A DNA stretch of 64,000 bases from Ponticaulis koreensis DSM 19734. Lineage in GTDB: Bacteria; Pseudomonadota; Alphaproteobacteria; Caulobacterales; Hyphomonadaceae. The stretch covers positions 744,001 to 808,000 of the forward strand of contig NZ_ATVJ01000001.1 of the NCBI RefSeq assembly GCF_000420665.1. The letters run 5' to 3'. Of the stretch, positions 52,744 to 62,153 are shown piece by piece (position 1 is the stretch's first letter; the number at the start of each line of letters is the position of its first letter). The position numbers and the translations under genes were made by a program. The notes under the pieces are model-generated. The model made no database searches. It saw nothing but the letters and a program-made list of their open reading frames with translations, and was not told the DNA's origin.

Positions 52744-53307
52744 TCAAGCGCTTAGCTTGGATTTAGCTTCGGCCTGTAGAGGGAGCGTCATCATAACCTC
52801 TTCGTCACGGGCCGCGCCGACATCAATTTCATGAGTGCCGCACGCGCGGAAGCCGCGGCTCTCATAAACTTTGATTGCACGCTTATTATTTGACGACACG
52901 CCGAGGCAGATTTCATCGGCGCCGCGTTCTTTAGCGCGCTCGATTGCCCAGCTGAGAAGAATGCCGCCCACACCCACACCCTGGCGTGCACCGCGAACAT
53001 AAAGGCGGTGCAGTTGGAGGCGGGTAGGGTCAGGTTCCGCTAGTGGCAGGGTGGCCGGACCGATTTTAGCATAACCGACGAGTGTGTTTCCCGCTGCGGC
53101 GATACGATAATCGAAATCAGGAACCTGAAGATCCCTGCGGACCTTTTCGACCGAGAAATAGCGATCCATGTAAAGATCGAGATCAGAGCGCTTGAACTGG
53201 CTTCCAAAATGTTCGGCAAAAGTCTGGCGGCCCAAGTCGGCAATGCGTTCCGCATCATCAACCGTGCCATCCCGAAACCGAAGATTTATGTTAAGCGCCT
53301 GAACCAC
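52744..53307 (-). CDS. GNAT-family N-acetyltransferase
   Basis: 187 residues from a GTG start; an ATG is not available nearby. The acetyl-CoA motif A is VRGARQGVGVGGILLSWAIERAK (QGxGxG form), followed by LGVSSNNKRAIKVYESRGFRACG. The N-terminal RFRDGTVDDAERIADLGRQTFAEHFGSQ is typical of a broad subgroup of GNAT proteins. The substrate is unknown. It is 2 bases from the glutamate dehydrogenase stop on the same strand, so the two are likely cotranscribed, and convergent with parB. Confidence 0.85.
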   Translation of the reverse strand: MVQALNINLRFRDGTVDDAERIADLGRQTFAEHFGSQFKRSDLDLYMDRYFSVEKVRRDLQVPDFDYRIAAAGNTLVGYAKIGPATLPLAEPDPTRLQLHRLYVRGARQGVGVGGILLSWAIERAKERGADEICLGVSSNNKRAIKVYESRGFRACGTHEIDVGAARDEEVMMTLPLQAEAKSKLSA

Positions 53308-53309
53308 TA

Positions 53310-56300
53310 CTAAGCCTTCACTTCTGTTTCTTCTATAAAGCTACGCATTGCGTTCTGATAGAGAACAAGTTTCGCGAATGTCCATGCACCAGACTGATCG
53401 AGTTCAGCAAGGTTAATCTGAAGTCTATCATGAATATCTGTATGCATAGAAACAAATTCATCAACTCTGTTTTTCGCGGAGTCAAAACTGCTCCAATCCG
53501 AAAGCTCTGAATTTGCTGAAATACGCTCAGCGAGTACTATTTGCTGGCTCAAAAGAGATTCAACAAGGCCGCGAACCGCCAGTCGATCCCAGTGTTGATC
53601 CAGATCAAGATTTAAAGCGGTATGCCTTAATCTATCGTAACCGAAGGCTGTGCCGATCGCGTTGAACAGCGTAGCCATTTGCTTCACATCACGTTTAGTT
53701 CGGTGCGCCAGGTCAACGATGTCTGTGGCCGTCGTCATCGATAGCACCGTGGCTACCTTGTCTGCGACCTCACTTGGCGCGCCGAGATCGCGATACTCAG
53801 CATCTCTGCTGTTGAGAAGATCACATTCGTAAGGCGAAAGTGTGTCTTTGCCCGCGGTAATGAGCTCTGTGACGCCGTCTTTATACGTGTTTACGAGCGT
53901 TTCGATTTTGCCATCCAGTGATCGGGTTCGTGCAAGCCAGAATACAAGGCGTCGCATTGCGTTGATCAGATCAACGCGCAGACGGATCTGAACATCGGTC
54001 GGCACCAGATTATCAAGCTGGTCGATGCGCTTAAGCAGCGGTTTCAATGAAAAGATTGCCAGAGCGGCTGTAAAGGCGCGAACAATCTCTTCGGTTTCCA
54101 CGCCCGCGCGTTCTTTCACCCGATGGACGAATGTAATACCGCCAAGATTGATGACGTCATTGGCGAGCTGGGTCGCGATAATTTCGCGCTTCAGCCTGTG
54201 ATCCTGCATCGCATCATCAAACTCTCGAAGCGGATCCGGAAAGTAATTACGGAATTGCTCGGTCAGATATGGATCATCAGGAACATTACTTGCCACGAGT
54301 TCGTCGAAGAGCGTGATTTTGGCGTAAGCCAGAAGAACCGAGAGTTCAGGACGTGTGAGACCCTGATGTGTTTCATGGAGTGCGCGGACATCTTCTGGCT
54401 TTGGAAGGCCTTCAACAGAGCGGTTCAAGAGGCCGGCGGACTCAAGTCGCTCCATCATGCGTTCATGGGAATCAAGATCGTCTGCTGCCGAAGCCAGCGC
54501 TACACTTAGTGCACCTGTCTGATCATAGTTATGCACCAGAACCTTTTGAGCCACCTCGTCCGTCATTGATGCAAGAAGATCGTTGCGGTCCTCAGATTTA
54601 AGTGCGCCGGAATCGATGGCGTTTCGCAGAAGGATTTTGATGTTCACTTCGTGGTCGGAGCTATCGACGCCGGCCGAGTTATCAACCGCGTCGGTGTTGA
54701 TACGTCCACCATTGCGGGCAAATTCGATGCGGCCAGCCTGTGTCACGCCAAGGTTAGCGCCTTCACCGACAACGCGGACGTTAAGTTCGTCAGCGCTGAC
54801 GCGAATGGCATCATTGGCGCGGTCGCCAACCTGTAAATCCGTCTCCGACTGGCTTTTGACGTAAGTTCCGATACCGCCGAACCAGAGGAGATCAGCCTCA
54901 GCCTTCAGAATAGCGGTGATCAGTTCATTCGGTGTCATGATGTCTTTGTCAGACCCGATGAACTCTTTGATCTGCGGTGTCAGCTCGATACGTTTGGCAG
55001 ACCGTGAGAAAACACCACCGCCTTCGGAAATGATGGAGGCGTCATAATCCTCCCAGCTGGACCGCGGCAGTTCGAAGATACGTTTGCGTTCTTCCCAGTT
55101 GCGTTCCGTGTCTTCCGGGTTCGGGTCCAGGAAGATATGCATGTGATTAAATGCGGCTTTAAGCTGGATAGTCTTCGACAGCAGCATGCCATTGCCGAAC
55201 ACGTCTCCCGACATATCGCCAACACCGATGACTGAAAATTCCTCGGACTGAATATCCATATCAAGTTCACGGAAGTGGCGCTGTACAGCAACCCAGGCGC
55301 CGCGTGCAGTGATGCCCATTTTCTTGTGGTCATACCCAGCAGAGCCACCCGATGCAAAGGCATCGCCCAGCCAGAAGTCGTATGACTCACTTATTTCATT
55401 CGCAATATCAGAGAATGTTGCCGTGCCTTTGTCGGCCGCCACAACCAGATATGGATCAGGTTCATCCCAGATCACGGTGTTCTTCGGTTGCTGCACATCG
55501 CCATCTACTAGATTGTCTGTGAGCGAGAGAAGCGAGCGGATAAACGTCTTATAAGAGCGAATTCCCTCATTCATGAAGGCTTCCCGGCCACCGTCTTTCG
55601 GGAGCTGTTTCGGGTAGAAACCACCTTTTGAACCAACAGGTACAATAACCGAGTTTTTGACCTGCTGAGCCTTCACCAGACCTAATACTTCAGTTCTGAA
55701 GTCATCGCGTCTATCCGACCAGCGAAGTCCGCCGCGCGCGACCGCGCCAAAGCGCAAATGGACGCCTTCAACATGTGGCGCGCACATGAAAATCTCTCGG
55801 AACGGCTTTGGCTCCGGGATGTGCTCCAGTTCGCGGCTCGCAATTTTGATCGCGATATAGCTGTGCGGCTGATTGTTCTCATCAAGCTGATAGAAGGATG
55901 TACGTTTCACTGCGCTGACGAGTTCTGTCAGGCGCTGCAGGACGCGATCTTCATCAAGGCTCTGAACGTCTTCAAGTTCAGTACCAATTTGTTGAATGAT
56001 TTCAGAGAGTTTTTCGCCTCGTTCGTCCATGGAAAGCTCCAGAGACGGAGAAAACTTCACTTTAAAAGCTTCTAGCAGAAGCGATGCGATTTTCGGGTTA
56101 TTGGCCAGCGCATTGATCTGTGTGGATTGCGCCAGATCCATGCCGGTTTGTTTGCGATAGCGGCAGAGGGTGCGGAAAAGAGCGGCTACACGCCAGCTCG
56201 CCCCGATTGCCAGAACCAGCCGGTTGAAGCCGTCATTTTCTGTCTGGCTGGTCCAGACCGCTTCAAACGCAGCCTCGAAGTGATCTTTCACATCATCAAG

Positions 56301-58181
56301 GGCGATAGGGCAGCCATCAGCCGCGCGCATTTTGAAATCATGAACCCAGAAGACGTCATCATCTTCGGAGCCCAGCTCGACCGGATAGCCGATCTCCGTG
56401 ATCACATAGAGGCCCATATTTTCGAAGACCGGCACGCAGGCTGAGAGCTGAACCGGATTGGTGCGTGTATAAATCTTGGTCCGCAGAACATTCTCTGCGT
56501 CATCGAGATCGCGGGATACGCGGCTGGTGACAACATAATCTTCGTTTAGCGAGGCAATGTATTCTAGGTCATCCATCGCCTCTGAAGGCGTGAAAGCTTC
56601 TTTATAGCCGGCAGGAAAGGCACCCGCGATGGATTGGAAGTCGAGCTTTTTCGGAATGCGGTGGCGCTGGGATCGCGCAAGCGTGCGCAATTCGTCATTC
56701 CAGCTTTGCGCAAGCCGTGTGATTTCAGCGTGAAGCTTGTCGAGATCAGGCTCTTTATGACCCTGATTGAGATCCATCAGGAAGTGAATGCGCGCGAGGG
56801 GGGCCTCACCATATTGCGGATAGAAAGCCGTTTGCTTTGCGTCGAATGCGCGCTCGATTGCGCGGCCGATCTTGCGGCGCAGTTCTGAATGAAAGGCTTC
56901 TTTCGGAATATAAACGAGCGCTGACATATAGCGGTCAAAGCGGTCTTTCCGAATGAAGATGCGTGTTTCCATACGGTTCTGCAGTTGCAGAATGGAATTG
57001 GCATGTTCCAGCAGCTCTTCATCAGAAATCTGAAAAAGCTCGTCGCGAGGATAAGTCTCGAGGATGTGACGCAGCGCATTTGAATCATGGCTGTTTGGTC
57101 GCTTGCCGGCAGCGATCAGGACGCGGCGGACCTTTTCACGGATCAGCGGTACGTCCTTGGTCATGGAGTTGTAGGCATCCGCGGTGAAGAGGCCGACAAA
57201 ACGGATTTCGCCAACAACCTGACCTTTATCGTCATACTGTTTTACGCCGATATAGTCGGCGCGAACACGGCGGTGGACGCGTGACTTGAGCGTTGCTTTT
57301 GCGATGATCAGGGGATCGGCTTCGTTCAGGAAGTCTGAGATCTGGTTGGTGACAATGGTCGGTTCGCTGCCACGTTTCAGAATATAGCGCGTTTCATCGC
57401 GCAGAATGCCGAGGCTGGAGCCCGGAATGATCTCCGGCTCTTCAGCGGCCAGGGTTCCGTCTTCGTTTCGTGCGAATGTATAACGGCGGCTTCCAAGGAA
57501 GGTAAAATGGTCATTGGCGAGCCAGCGAAGGAAATCTTCGGCTTCTTTTGTGCGCTGGCTGTTCATATGGGCGTTCATGCCCACCGTGCCTGCGGCGTCT
57601 CTCATGCGGGTTTGCATGGTTGCAAAATCAGCAACGCAGCTTCGCACTTCGCCGAGTGTTTTCTGGATTTCTTTGACAAGCTTATCGGCAGAGTCCGCGT
57701 CGATCTCTTCCATATAGATCTGGATGTAGGAATCGCGTGTTTCACCCGGCGACAATACACGTTTGCCATTGCTATCGCGGCCATGCTCCAGAATAGGGTG
57801 GATCACCATATCGGCGTGCAAATTGGCATCGCGGCAGGCGCCCAGAATGGACCCGACGAGGAAAGGCATATCCTCGCCAATCACTTCCAGAACTGTGAAA
57901 CAGTCATCGCGATTATCGGTTGGATCTATGAGCCGGGTACGGACAAGGCTGGTTTTGTCTTTGCGGGTTTCCCCCCAGAGCCAGAAATCTTTCAGAAGGG
58001 TCGCAAGCAAGTCGGGAGAAATGCGTGCGAGCAGGTCGCCGTCCAGAGCAGAATGGCTCTGCGTCAGAAATTGAGTGATCAAGGGTTCTGATGTTGGCGT
58101 CGGGCCTCCCCAGTCCAGGCCATTTGCTTGATCCACCAGCTCAGCAAGGGAAATGTTTGTCGATTTGGATTGCGCAATCAT
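53310..58181 (-). CDS. NAD-specific glutamate dehydrogenase, large (180-kDa type)
   Basis: 1623 residues, the usual size of the large NAD-GDH of alphaproteobacteria. The N-terminal regulatory regions (about 1-700, including GYKEAFTPSEAMDDLEYIA) are followed by the catalytic core with GAVARGGLRWSDRRDDFRTE, VKAQQVKNSVIVPVGSKGGFYPK and WFGGIGTYVKSQSETD (GxGxxG-like nucleotide region). It oxidises glutamate to 2-oxoglutarate and ammonia with NAD+, so it is mainly catabolic. In Caulobacter the homologue also interacts with FtsZ, a possibility here but not shown. It is transcribed away from a 544-bp gap. Confidence 0.96.
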   Translation of the reverse strand: MIAQSKSTNISLAELVDQANGLDWGGPTPTSEPLITQFLTQSHSALDGDLLARISPDLLATLLKDFWLWGETRKDKTSLVRTRLIDPTDNRDDCFTVLEVIGEDMPFLVGSILGACRDANLHADMVIHPILEHGRDSNGKRVLSPGETRDSYIQIYMEEIDADSADKLVKEIQKTLGEVRSCVADFATMQTRMRDAAGTVGMNAHMNSQRTKEAEDFLRWLANDHFTFLGSRRYTFARNEDGTLAAEEPEIIPGSSLGILRDETRYILKRGSEPTIVTNQISDFLNEADPLIIAKATLKSRVHRRVRADYIGVKQYDDKGQVVGEIRFVGLFTADAYNSMTKDVPLIREKVRRVLIAAGKRPNSHDSNALRHILETYPRDELFQISDEELLEHANSILQLQNRMETRIFIRKDRFDRYMSALVYIPKEAFHSELRRKIGRAIERAFDAKQTAFYPQYGEAPLARIHFLMDLNQGHKEPDLDKLHAEITRLAQSWNDELRTLARSQRHRIPKKLDFQSIAGAFPAGYKEAFTPSEAMDDLEYIASLNEDYVVTSRVSRDLDDAENVLRTKIYTRTNPVQLSACVPVFENMGLYVITEIGYPVELGSEDDDVFWVHDFKMRAADGCPIALDDVKDHFEAAFEAVWTSQTENDGFNRLVLAIGASWRVAALFRTLCRYRKQTGMDLAQSTQINALANNPKIASLLLEAFKVKFSPSLELSMDERGEKLSEIIQQIGTELEDVQSLDEDRVLQRLTELVSAVKRTSFYQLDENNQPHSYIAIKIASRELEHIPEPKPFREIFMCAPHVEGVHLRFGAVARGGLRWSDRRDDFRTEVLGLVKAQQVKNSVIVPVGSKGGFYPKQLPKDGGREAFMNEGIRSYKTFIRSLLSLTDNLVDGDVQQPKNTVIWDEPDPYLVVAADKGTATFSDIANEISESYDFWLGDAFASGGSAGYDHKKMGITARGAWVAVQRHFRELDMDIQSEEFSVIGVGDMSGDVFGNGMLLSKTIQLKAAFNHMHIFLDPNPEDTERNWEERKRIFELPRSSWEDYDASIISEGGGVFSRSAKRIELTPQIKEFIGSDKDIMTPNELITAILKAEADLLWFGGIGTYVKSQSETDLQVGDRANDAIRVSADELNVRVVGEGANLGVTQAGRIEFARNGGRINTDAVDNSAGVDSSDHEVNIKILLRNAIDSGALKSEDRNDLLASMTDEVAQKVLVHNYDQTGALSVALASAADDLDSHERMMERLESAGLLNRSVEGLPKPEDVRALHETHQGLTRPELSVLLAYAKITLFDELVASNVPDDPYLTEQFRNYFPDPLREFDDAMQDHRLKREIIATQLANDVINLGGITFVHRVKERAGVETEEIVRAFTAALAIFSLKPLLKRIDQLDNLVPTDVQIRLRVDLINAMRRLVFWLARTRSLDGKIETLVNTYKDGVTELITAGKDTLSPYECDLLNSRDAEYRDLGAPSEVADKVATVLSMTTATDIVDLAHRTKRDVKQMATLFNAIGTAFGYDRLRHTALNLDLDQHWDRLAVRGLVESLLSQQIVLAERISANSELSDWSSFDSAKNRVDEFVSMHTDIHDRLQINLAELDQSGAWTFAKLVLYQNAMRSFIEETEVKA

Positions 58182-58725
58182 TATTACGGGCTTCTACGAA
58201 AAAGAATTTCAAAACAGACCCATTATGTAGGCAGAGTCTGCTTAATTTCTTGGAAATTTTTGTGAAGACTTTGTGAGGTGCGGACCCGTCAGACGGGGAC
58301 GTGTCTGACGGGTCCTTTGGACCTCAATCCGCAGGCTGGGTGGGGGACGCACGCGGAGGCCCATTCTGTATTCTGTAACATGTCTGTCACAGACGCAAAG
58401 CCCTATATGGAATTCAAATTAAGGTTTGCCAAGTGAATTTAGCAGGCTCTCACGATCAATCTGAGTAAGCGTGTGATTTTACTGGGGAAAACAACTTTAG
58501 TTTGAGCCGACTATTTGGATTATGCTGTTTGCTTCCCTCTCTAAGCGAGTATTTACAGTCAATTTCTCTCAAATTGAAATATTTGATGCTGGCGAAACCG
58601 GTGTGATGACAAATGTCAGCGTCTAAACTTGTTTATATTAAGGCAATCAAAGGTGTGTGACGTATAAGCCGATTTGCAATCCACGCAGCTCAGGCTAACA
58701 CTTCGCAATCCGGAGGAGGGCAGGT
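58182..58725. other. 544-bp intergenic region with a strong hairpin
   Basis: A divergent gap between the glutamate dehydrogenase and YjgR-like ATPase genes, lower in G+C than its surroundings. No open frame longer than about 60 codons or recognisable RNA gene was seen. It holds the 13-bp hairpin at 58282-58315 and AT-rich stretches that could serve as promoters. No tRNA, 6S, 4.5S or RNase P RNA signature was recognised. Confidence 0.6.
58282..58315. repeat. 13-bp perfect inverted repeat (hairpin)
   Basis: GGACCCGTCAGAC, an 8-base loop (GGGGACGT), then GTCTGACGGGTCC. The stem is perfect and G+C-rich but is followed by only three T residues on the plus strand and no T-run on the minus strand, so it is not a good intrinsic terminator. 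It lies about 100 bases upstream of the glutamate dehydrogenase start and could be an mRNA leader structure, part of a small RNA, or an operator. Confidence 0.6.
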
Positions 58726-60234
58726 ATGAGCGATTCAATCTTCATTGGTGGTGGTGGTGAAACGCAGGACGAACCGCAGACGCTTCTTTTAAACCGAGCC
58801 AATCGCCACGGACTGATTGCGGGCGCGACCGGCACGGGCAAAACGGTAACCCTGCAAATTCTGGCACAAGGCTTCTCCGATGCGGGTGTTCCTGTGTTCT
58901 GCGCCGATGTGAAGGGCGATCTTTCCGGCATCTCCCAAGCAGGCAGCGAGACACATAAGCTGCATGAAGCGCTCCGTAAGCGAGCGGGCACGATCGGCCT
59001 TGAGCCTTATGACTATTACAGCGCGCCGACTGTGTTCTGGGACGTGTATGGCGAGCAGGGCCATCCGGTTCGCACAACGATCTCTGAGATGGGGCCTGTT
59101 CTGCTGTCCCGCCTGATGGAACTCAATGAAACACAGGAAGGCGTTCTGACGATCGCGTTTGAATACGCGGACAATAACAATCTCCTGCTGCTTGATCTGA
59201 AAGACCTGCGCAAACTGCTGATCCACCTCTCCGAAATACGTGCTGAGATTGGCCGCGAGTACGGTAATGTCTCGCCAGCCAGTATTGGTGCAATCCAGCG
59301 ACGTCTTCTGGTTCTGGAGCGAGAAGGTGCCGACAAGTTTTTCGGCGAGCCGGCGCTGAAACTGTCAGATCTTTTGCGTACCGATCTGAATGGCAAAGGC
59401 TATGTGAACCTTCTGGACTCGACAAAGCTGATCAACAGCCCGCGTCTTTATTGCACTTTCCTGCTCTGGCTCCTGTCAGAGCTGTTTGAAGAGCTTCCGG
59501 AAGTTGGCGATCCTGACAAACCAAAGCTCGTTTTCTTCTTCGATGAAGCGCATTTGCTGTTCGATAGCGCCCCGAAAGCGTTGCTCAGTAAGATCGAACA
59601 GGTGGTGAAGCTGATCCGTTCTAAGGGCGTTGGCGTCTTCTTCGTCACACAGAATCCGCGGGATATCCCTGACAGCGTTCTCGCCCAGCTGGGTAACCGC
59701 GTGCAGCACGCCTTGCGCGCCTACACGCCCGCTGAACGCAAGGCCGTGAAAGCTGCCGCTGAAAGCTTCCGCGAAAATGATCAGTTCGACACCGAAGAGG
59801 TCATTACCGATCTGGGCGTAGGCGAGGCGCTTGTATCCACGCTGGATCGAAAAGGCGTTCCCAGCGTGGTCGCACGGACGCTTATTCGTCCACCATCATC
59901 GCGACTAGGCCCTGCGACTGACGCCGAACGTGAGGCTGTAAAATCAGCCAGCCCTGTCGGCGCCCAGTATGACGAGGCTATCGACCGCGAGTCGGCTTAC
60001 GAAATCCTGCTCGAGCGTGAAGAAGAGGCAGCCGAGGCTGCTGAACGTGAAGCCGAACGCCTCGAAAAAGAAAAAGAGCGCGAGCGCAAAGAGAAAGAAC
60101 GATCTTCGTCGCGACGTCGCCGTTCTACACGCCAGTCTCCGGGTGAGGCTGCATTGAAATCAGGGCTTCGAACTCTTGCGAACGAAGTTACGCGTTATCT
60201 GGTTCGAGGGATTCTTGGCGGTCGACGCAGGTAG
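58726..60234 (+). CDS. HerA/YjgR-type ATPase (DUF853)
   Basis: 502 residues with GGAGG upstream of the ATG. Walker A GATGTGKTVTLQIL is near residue 33, and VFFFDEAHLLFDSAPKALLS (Walker B) is around residue 270. The C-terminal quarter is a highly charged segment, Glu/Lys/Arg-rich and probably a coiled coil, before a short end domain (RTLANEVTRYLVRGI). DUF853/YjgR proteins resemble HerA helicases, but their function is unknown; no NurA-type nuclease is nearby, so a resection or anti-phage role is not supported. The last 47 bases overlap the convergent YihY-like gene. Confidence 0.92.
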   Translation: MSDSIFIGGGGETQDEPQTLLLNRANRHGLIAGATGTGKTVTLQILAQGFSDAGVPVFCADVKGDLSGISQAGSETHKLHEALRKRAGTIGLEPYDYYSAPTVFWDVYGEQGHPVRTTISEMGPVLLSRLMELNETQEGVLTIAFEYADNNNLLLLDLKDLRKLLIHLSEIRAEIGREYGNVSPASIGAIQRRLLVLEREGADKFFGEPALKLSDLLRTDLNGKGYVNLLDSTKLINSPRLYCTFLLWLLSELFEELPEVGDPDKPKLVFFFDEAHLLFDSAPKALLSKIEQVVKLIRSKGVGVFFVTQNPRDIPDSVLAQLGNRVQHALRAYTPAERKAVKAAAESFRENDQFDTEEVITDLGVGEALVSTLDRKGVPSVVARTLIRPPSSRLGPATDAEREAVKSASPVGAQYDEAIDRESAYEILLEREEEAAEAAEREAERLEKEKERERKEKERSSSRRRRSTRQSPGEAALKSGLRTLANEVTRYLVRGILGGRRR

Positions 60235-61075
60235 GTCCAGCTTGTCTGCAGTGTAAAACAGCATTGATCTGCGCACCCAGTAACAGACACGCCGCGCAGG
60301 CATAGAACCATAACAGCACATTGATCAGAAAGCCCGGTGACCCGTACCATTCGCGGTTTACCGGGTTGATCTGAAAATATAGCGACAAGCCTATGGTCAC
60401 GACAGAGATCATGGCTGCCGCGATGCTTGCACCCAGCCACCCGTGAATTGGTAAATTTTGACGCCCGATCAGACCCGACGCATAAACACCGTTCAAAAAT
60501 CCGATAAGCACCACCGTTACAAGCAGCCAGAGCAGAGGCGTCACTAGCCAGCCAGACTGGATAATCCCTGTCAGCGTAATCACGACATAACTGATCACTG
60601 CGACGAGGAATGATGCAATAAAGACGAAGAACAGGACGGGGATAACAAACGCAATCGACCGCCAGGCGATCGCGAACACGCCGATCACGGCATCCGCGCG
60701 CGAGATTTCCCGAAAGCTGAACATCATGGAGCGAAGGGCTGCGCCCGCGCTCAGCATCACCAGAAACAAATGAAACGCCGCAAGCCATGCGGACTCCGCG
60801 CCCGATAGCTCAAGCCGGTGATTCACCTCGTCATAAATCAGCTCGACAAAGTCATGCGGCAGGAAGGTCGAAAACTGCAACACCATGTCTTTTGCAGAAT
60901 AGGTGCTACCCGCAAATGTGCTCACCCAGACGAGCAGGGCAACGAACGGGAACACCGACAGGATTGAATAGAAAGAGAGAGCTGCCGCGCGCGTCGGAAT
61001 GTCATTTTCGCCAAAGGCGACCACAACATCTTCGGCAAACGAGCCGTGATAAACCTCTTTCAGACGATCCAGCAT
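60188..61075 (-). CDS. YihY/UPF0761 family inner-membrane protein
   Basis: 295 residues from ATG 61075. Six hydrophobic helices (about residues 32-54, 90-112, 135-160, 175-200, 205-230, 240-262) and the family motif PTRAAALSFYSILSVFPFVALL near the N terminus match YihY, once called RNase BN in error. Its function is not settled. The C-terminal cytoplasmic tail is short. Its stop lies inside the end of the convergent YjgR-like ATPase gene (47-base overlap). Confidence 0.9.
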   Translation of the reverse strand: MLDRLKEVYHGSFAEDVVVAFGENDIPTRAAALSFYSILSVFPFVALLVWVSTFAGSTYSAKDMVLQFSTFLPHDFVELIYDEVNHRLELSGAESAWLAAFHLFLVMLSAGAALRSMMFSFREISRADAVIGVFAIAWRSIAFVIPVLFFVFIASFLVAVISYVVITLTGIIQSGWLVTPLLWLLVTVVLIGFLNGVYASGLIGRQNLPIHGWLGASIAAAMISVVTIGLSLYFQINPVNREWYGSPGFLINVLLWFYACAACLLLGAQINAVLHCRQAGPTCVDRQESLEPDNA

Positions 61076-61172
61076 AATCAAATTCCGTGTCCCCGCCTGA
61101 ACATGCGGTGCACCTTGTCATTTGTCATCTGCAAACTGGTCAGGTGGAGAGGGTTTCATCCTTGCTGAAACA

Positions 61173-61207
61173 GAAACGGGCGAAGCCTTAAAGGCTCCGC
61201 CCGTTTC
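61173..61207 (-). terminator. hairpin downstream of the VWA gene
   Basis: GAAACGGGCG pairs with CGCCCGTTTC, and AGCC/GGCT inside it extends the stem to about 14 bp with one mismatch. On the minus strand the stem is followed by TGTTTCAG. It lies 43 bases after the stop of the VWA protein gene, so it probably ends that transcript, though the T-run is weak. Confidence 0.6.
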
Positions 61208-61249
61208 CCGACGTCGCGTCCCAGTTCGGGCCGGACCACTTTCAGCCCG

Positions 61250-61987
61250 TCACTGCGTCCCCCGACGCTGAATGACGTCGTCTTCCTGCGCTAGCGCGCG
61301 GTCTTCTTCATCGAATTCCACGCCGTCTGAGCGCCCTTGCGCGTAAGCGCGATTATGTTGAGCGAGATTTTCCATGGTCGCGCCCAGCCGTTCACTTGAA
61401 ACGGCCATCTGGTTGGTGCGGGCAACACCTGCGGCATCGGCGTCTCCGAAGCTTGCAAACTCCGCTCCCAGAAACACAACGGCCCAGCCGCGCTTCTCAA
61501 CTCGGTCCAGCACTTCGCGAATATTGTCTCGGCTGAACTCGCGGCTGGCATTCTCGTGGCCGTCCGTCATGATGACGATCACGGCTTTGTCCGGATTATC
61601 CTCTTCGGCGAGGGCGACCATCCGGCCAATGGCATCAAACAAGGGTGTCATGCCGCGCGGTTGCACTTCGTCAGATGTGATTGTCTGCCAGTCCTCACCT
61701 GTCACGTTACGCCGGAGCGTTTCGAACTGGAGGCCGTCCTGTGCATCGAATACAGAGAAGGTGATGTCATTAGCGACATCCGGTCCGTCATCCGGTGTAA
61801 TGACGCTATCAACATAGGCATTCACCGAGCCGAGCGCCTCGTCCCAGATGGAGTTCATCGAGCCCGTCCGGTCGAGCAGAATGTAGGAGTTGAGTTGAAC
61901 ACTCTCATCTGAAGCGGGTGAGGCATGCACCTGCGCTGCTGTACTGACGGCTAAAGTCGCGCCAAAAAGGTATTTCAGGATGTTCAT
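61250..61987 (-). CDS. secreted von Willebrand factor A domain protein
   Basis: 245 residues from ATG 61987, with GGAGGG upstream. A signal peptide ends near VHA|SPA (about residue 23). The VWA domain follows, with a MIDAS-like LLDRTGSMNSIWDEA (DxTxS where DxSxS is usual), TPLFDAIGRM (Thr) and VIMTDGHENAS (Asp). Metal binding by the altered motif is plausible, since Thr can replace Ser. VWA proteins mediate protein-protein contact; the periplasmic partner is unknown. It does not belong to a MoxR-type operon here. The argG gene is divergent across 166 bases. Confidence 0.8.
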   Translation of the reverse strand: MNILKYLFGATLAVSTAAQVHASPASDESVQLNSYILLDRTGSMNSIWDEALGSVNAYVDSVITPDDGPDVANDITFSVFDAQDGLQFETLRRNVTGEDWQTITSDEVQPRGMTPLFDAIGRMVALAEEDNPDKAVIVIMTDGHENASREFSRDNIREVLDRVEKRGWAVVFLGAEFASFGDADAAGVARTNQMAVSSERLGATMENLAQHNRAYAQGRSDGVEFDEEDRALAQEDDVIQRRGTQ

Positions 61988-62153
61988 TCGGCCCTCCATG
62001 CCGCTTAGACTGCGGTGGCGAACACGTTCAGCGAAAAATAAGGCGCTAAATGGCCGCTAAAGGGGCAATTTACTTGCGTGATTGTGGCCGATGGATATTG
62101 TGCGCGCAAAATTTTGGCGTGATCGCCATAATCCAACTTAGAAGTAGGAAATA

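Noticed and set aside
58182-58725. tRNA, 6S, 4.5S or RNase P RNA gene in the long gap
   Set aside because: No conserved loop or core motif of these RNAs was found by eye.
58726-60234. HerA-NurA type DNA-end-processing or anti-phage system
   Set aside because: The ATPase is of the YjgR/DUF853 type and no NurA, Sir2 or other defence-related gene is adjacent; the neighbours are a YihY protein and a glutamate dehydrogenase.
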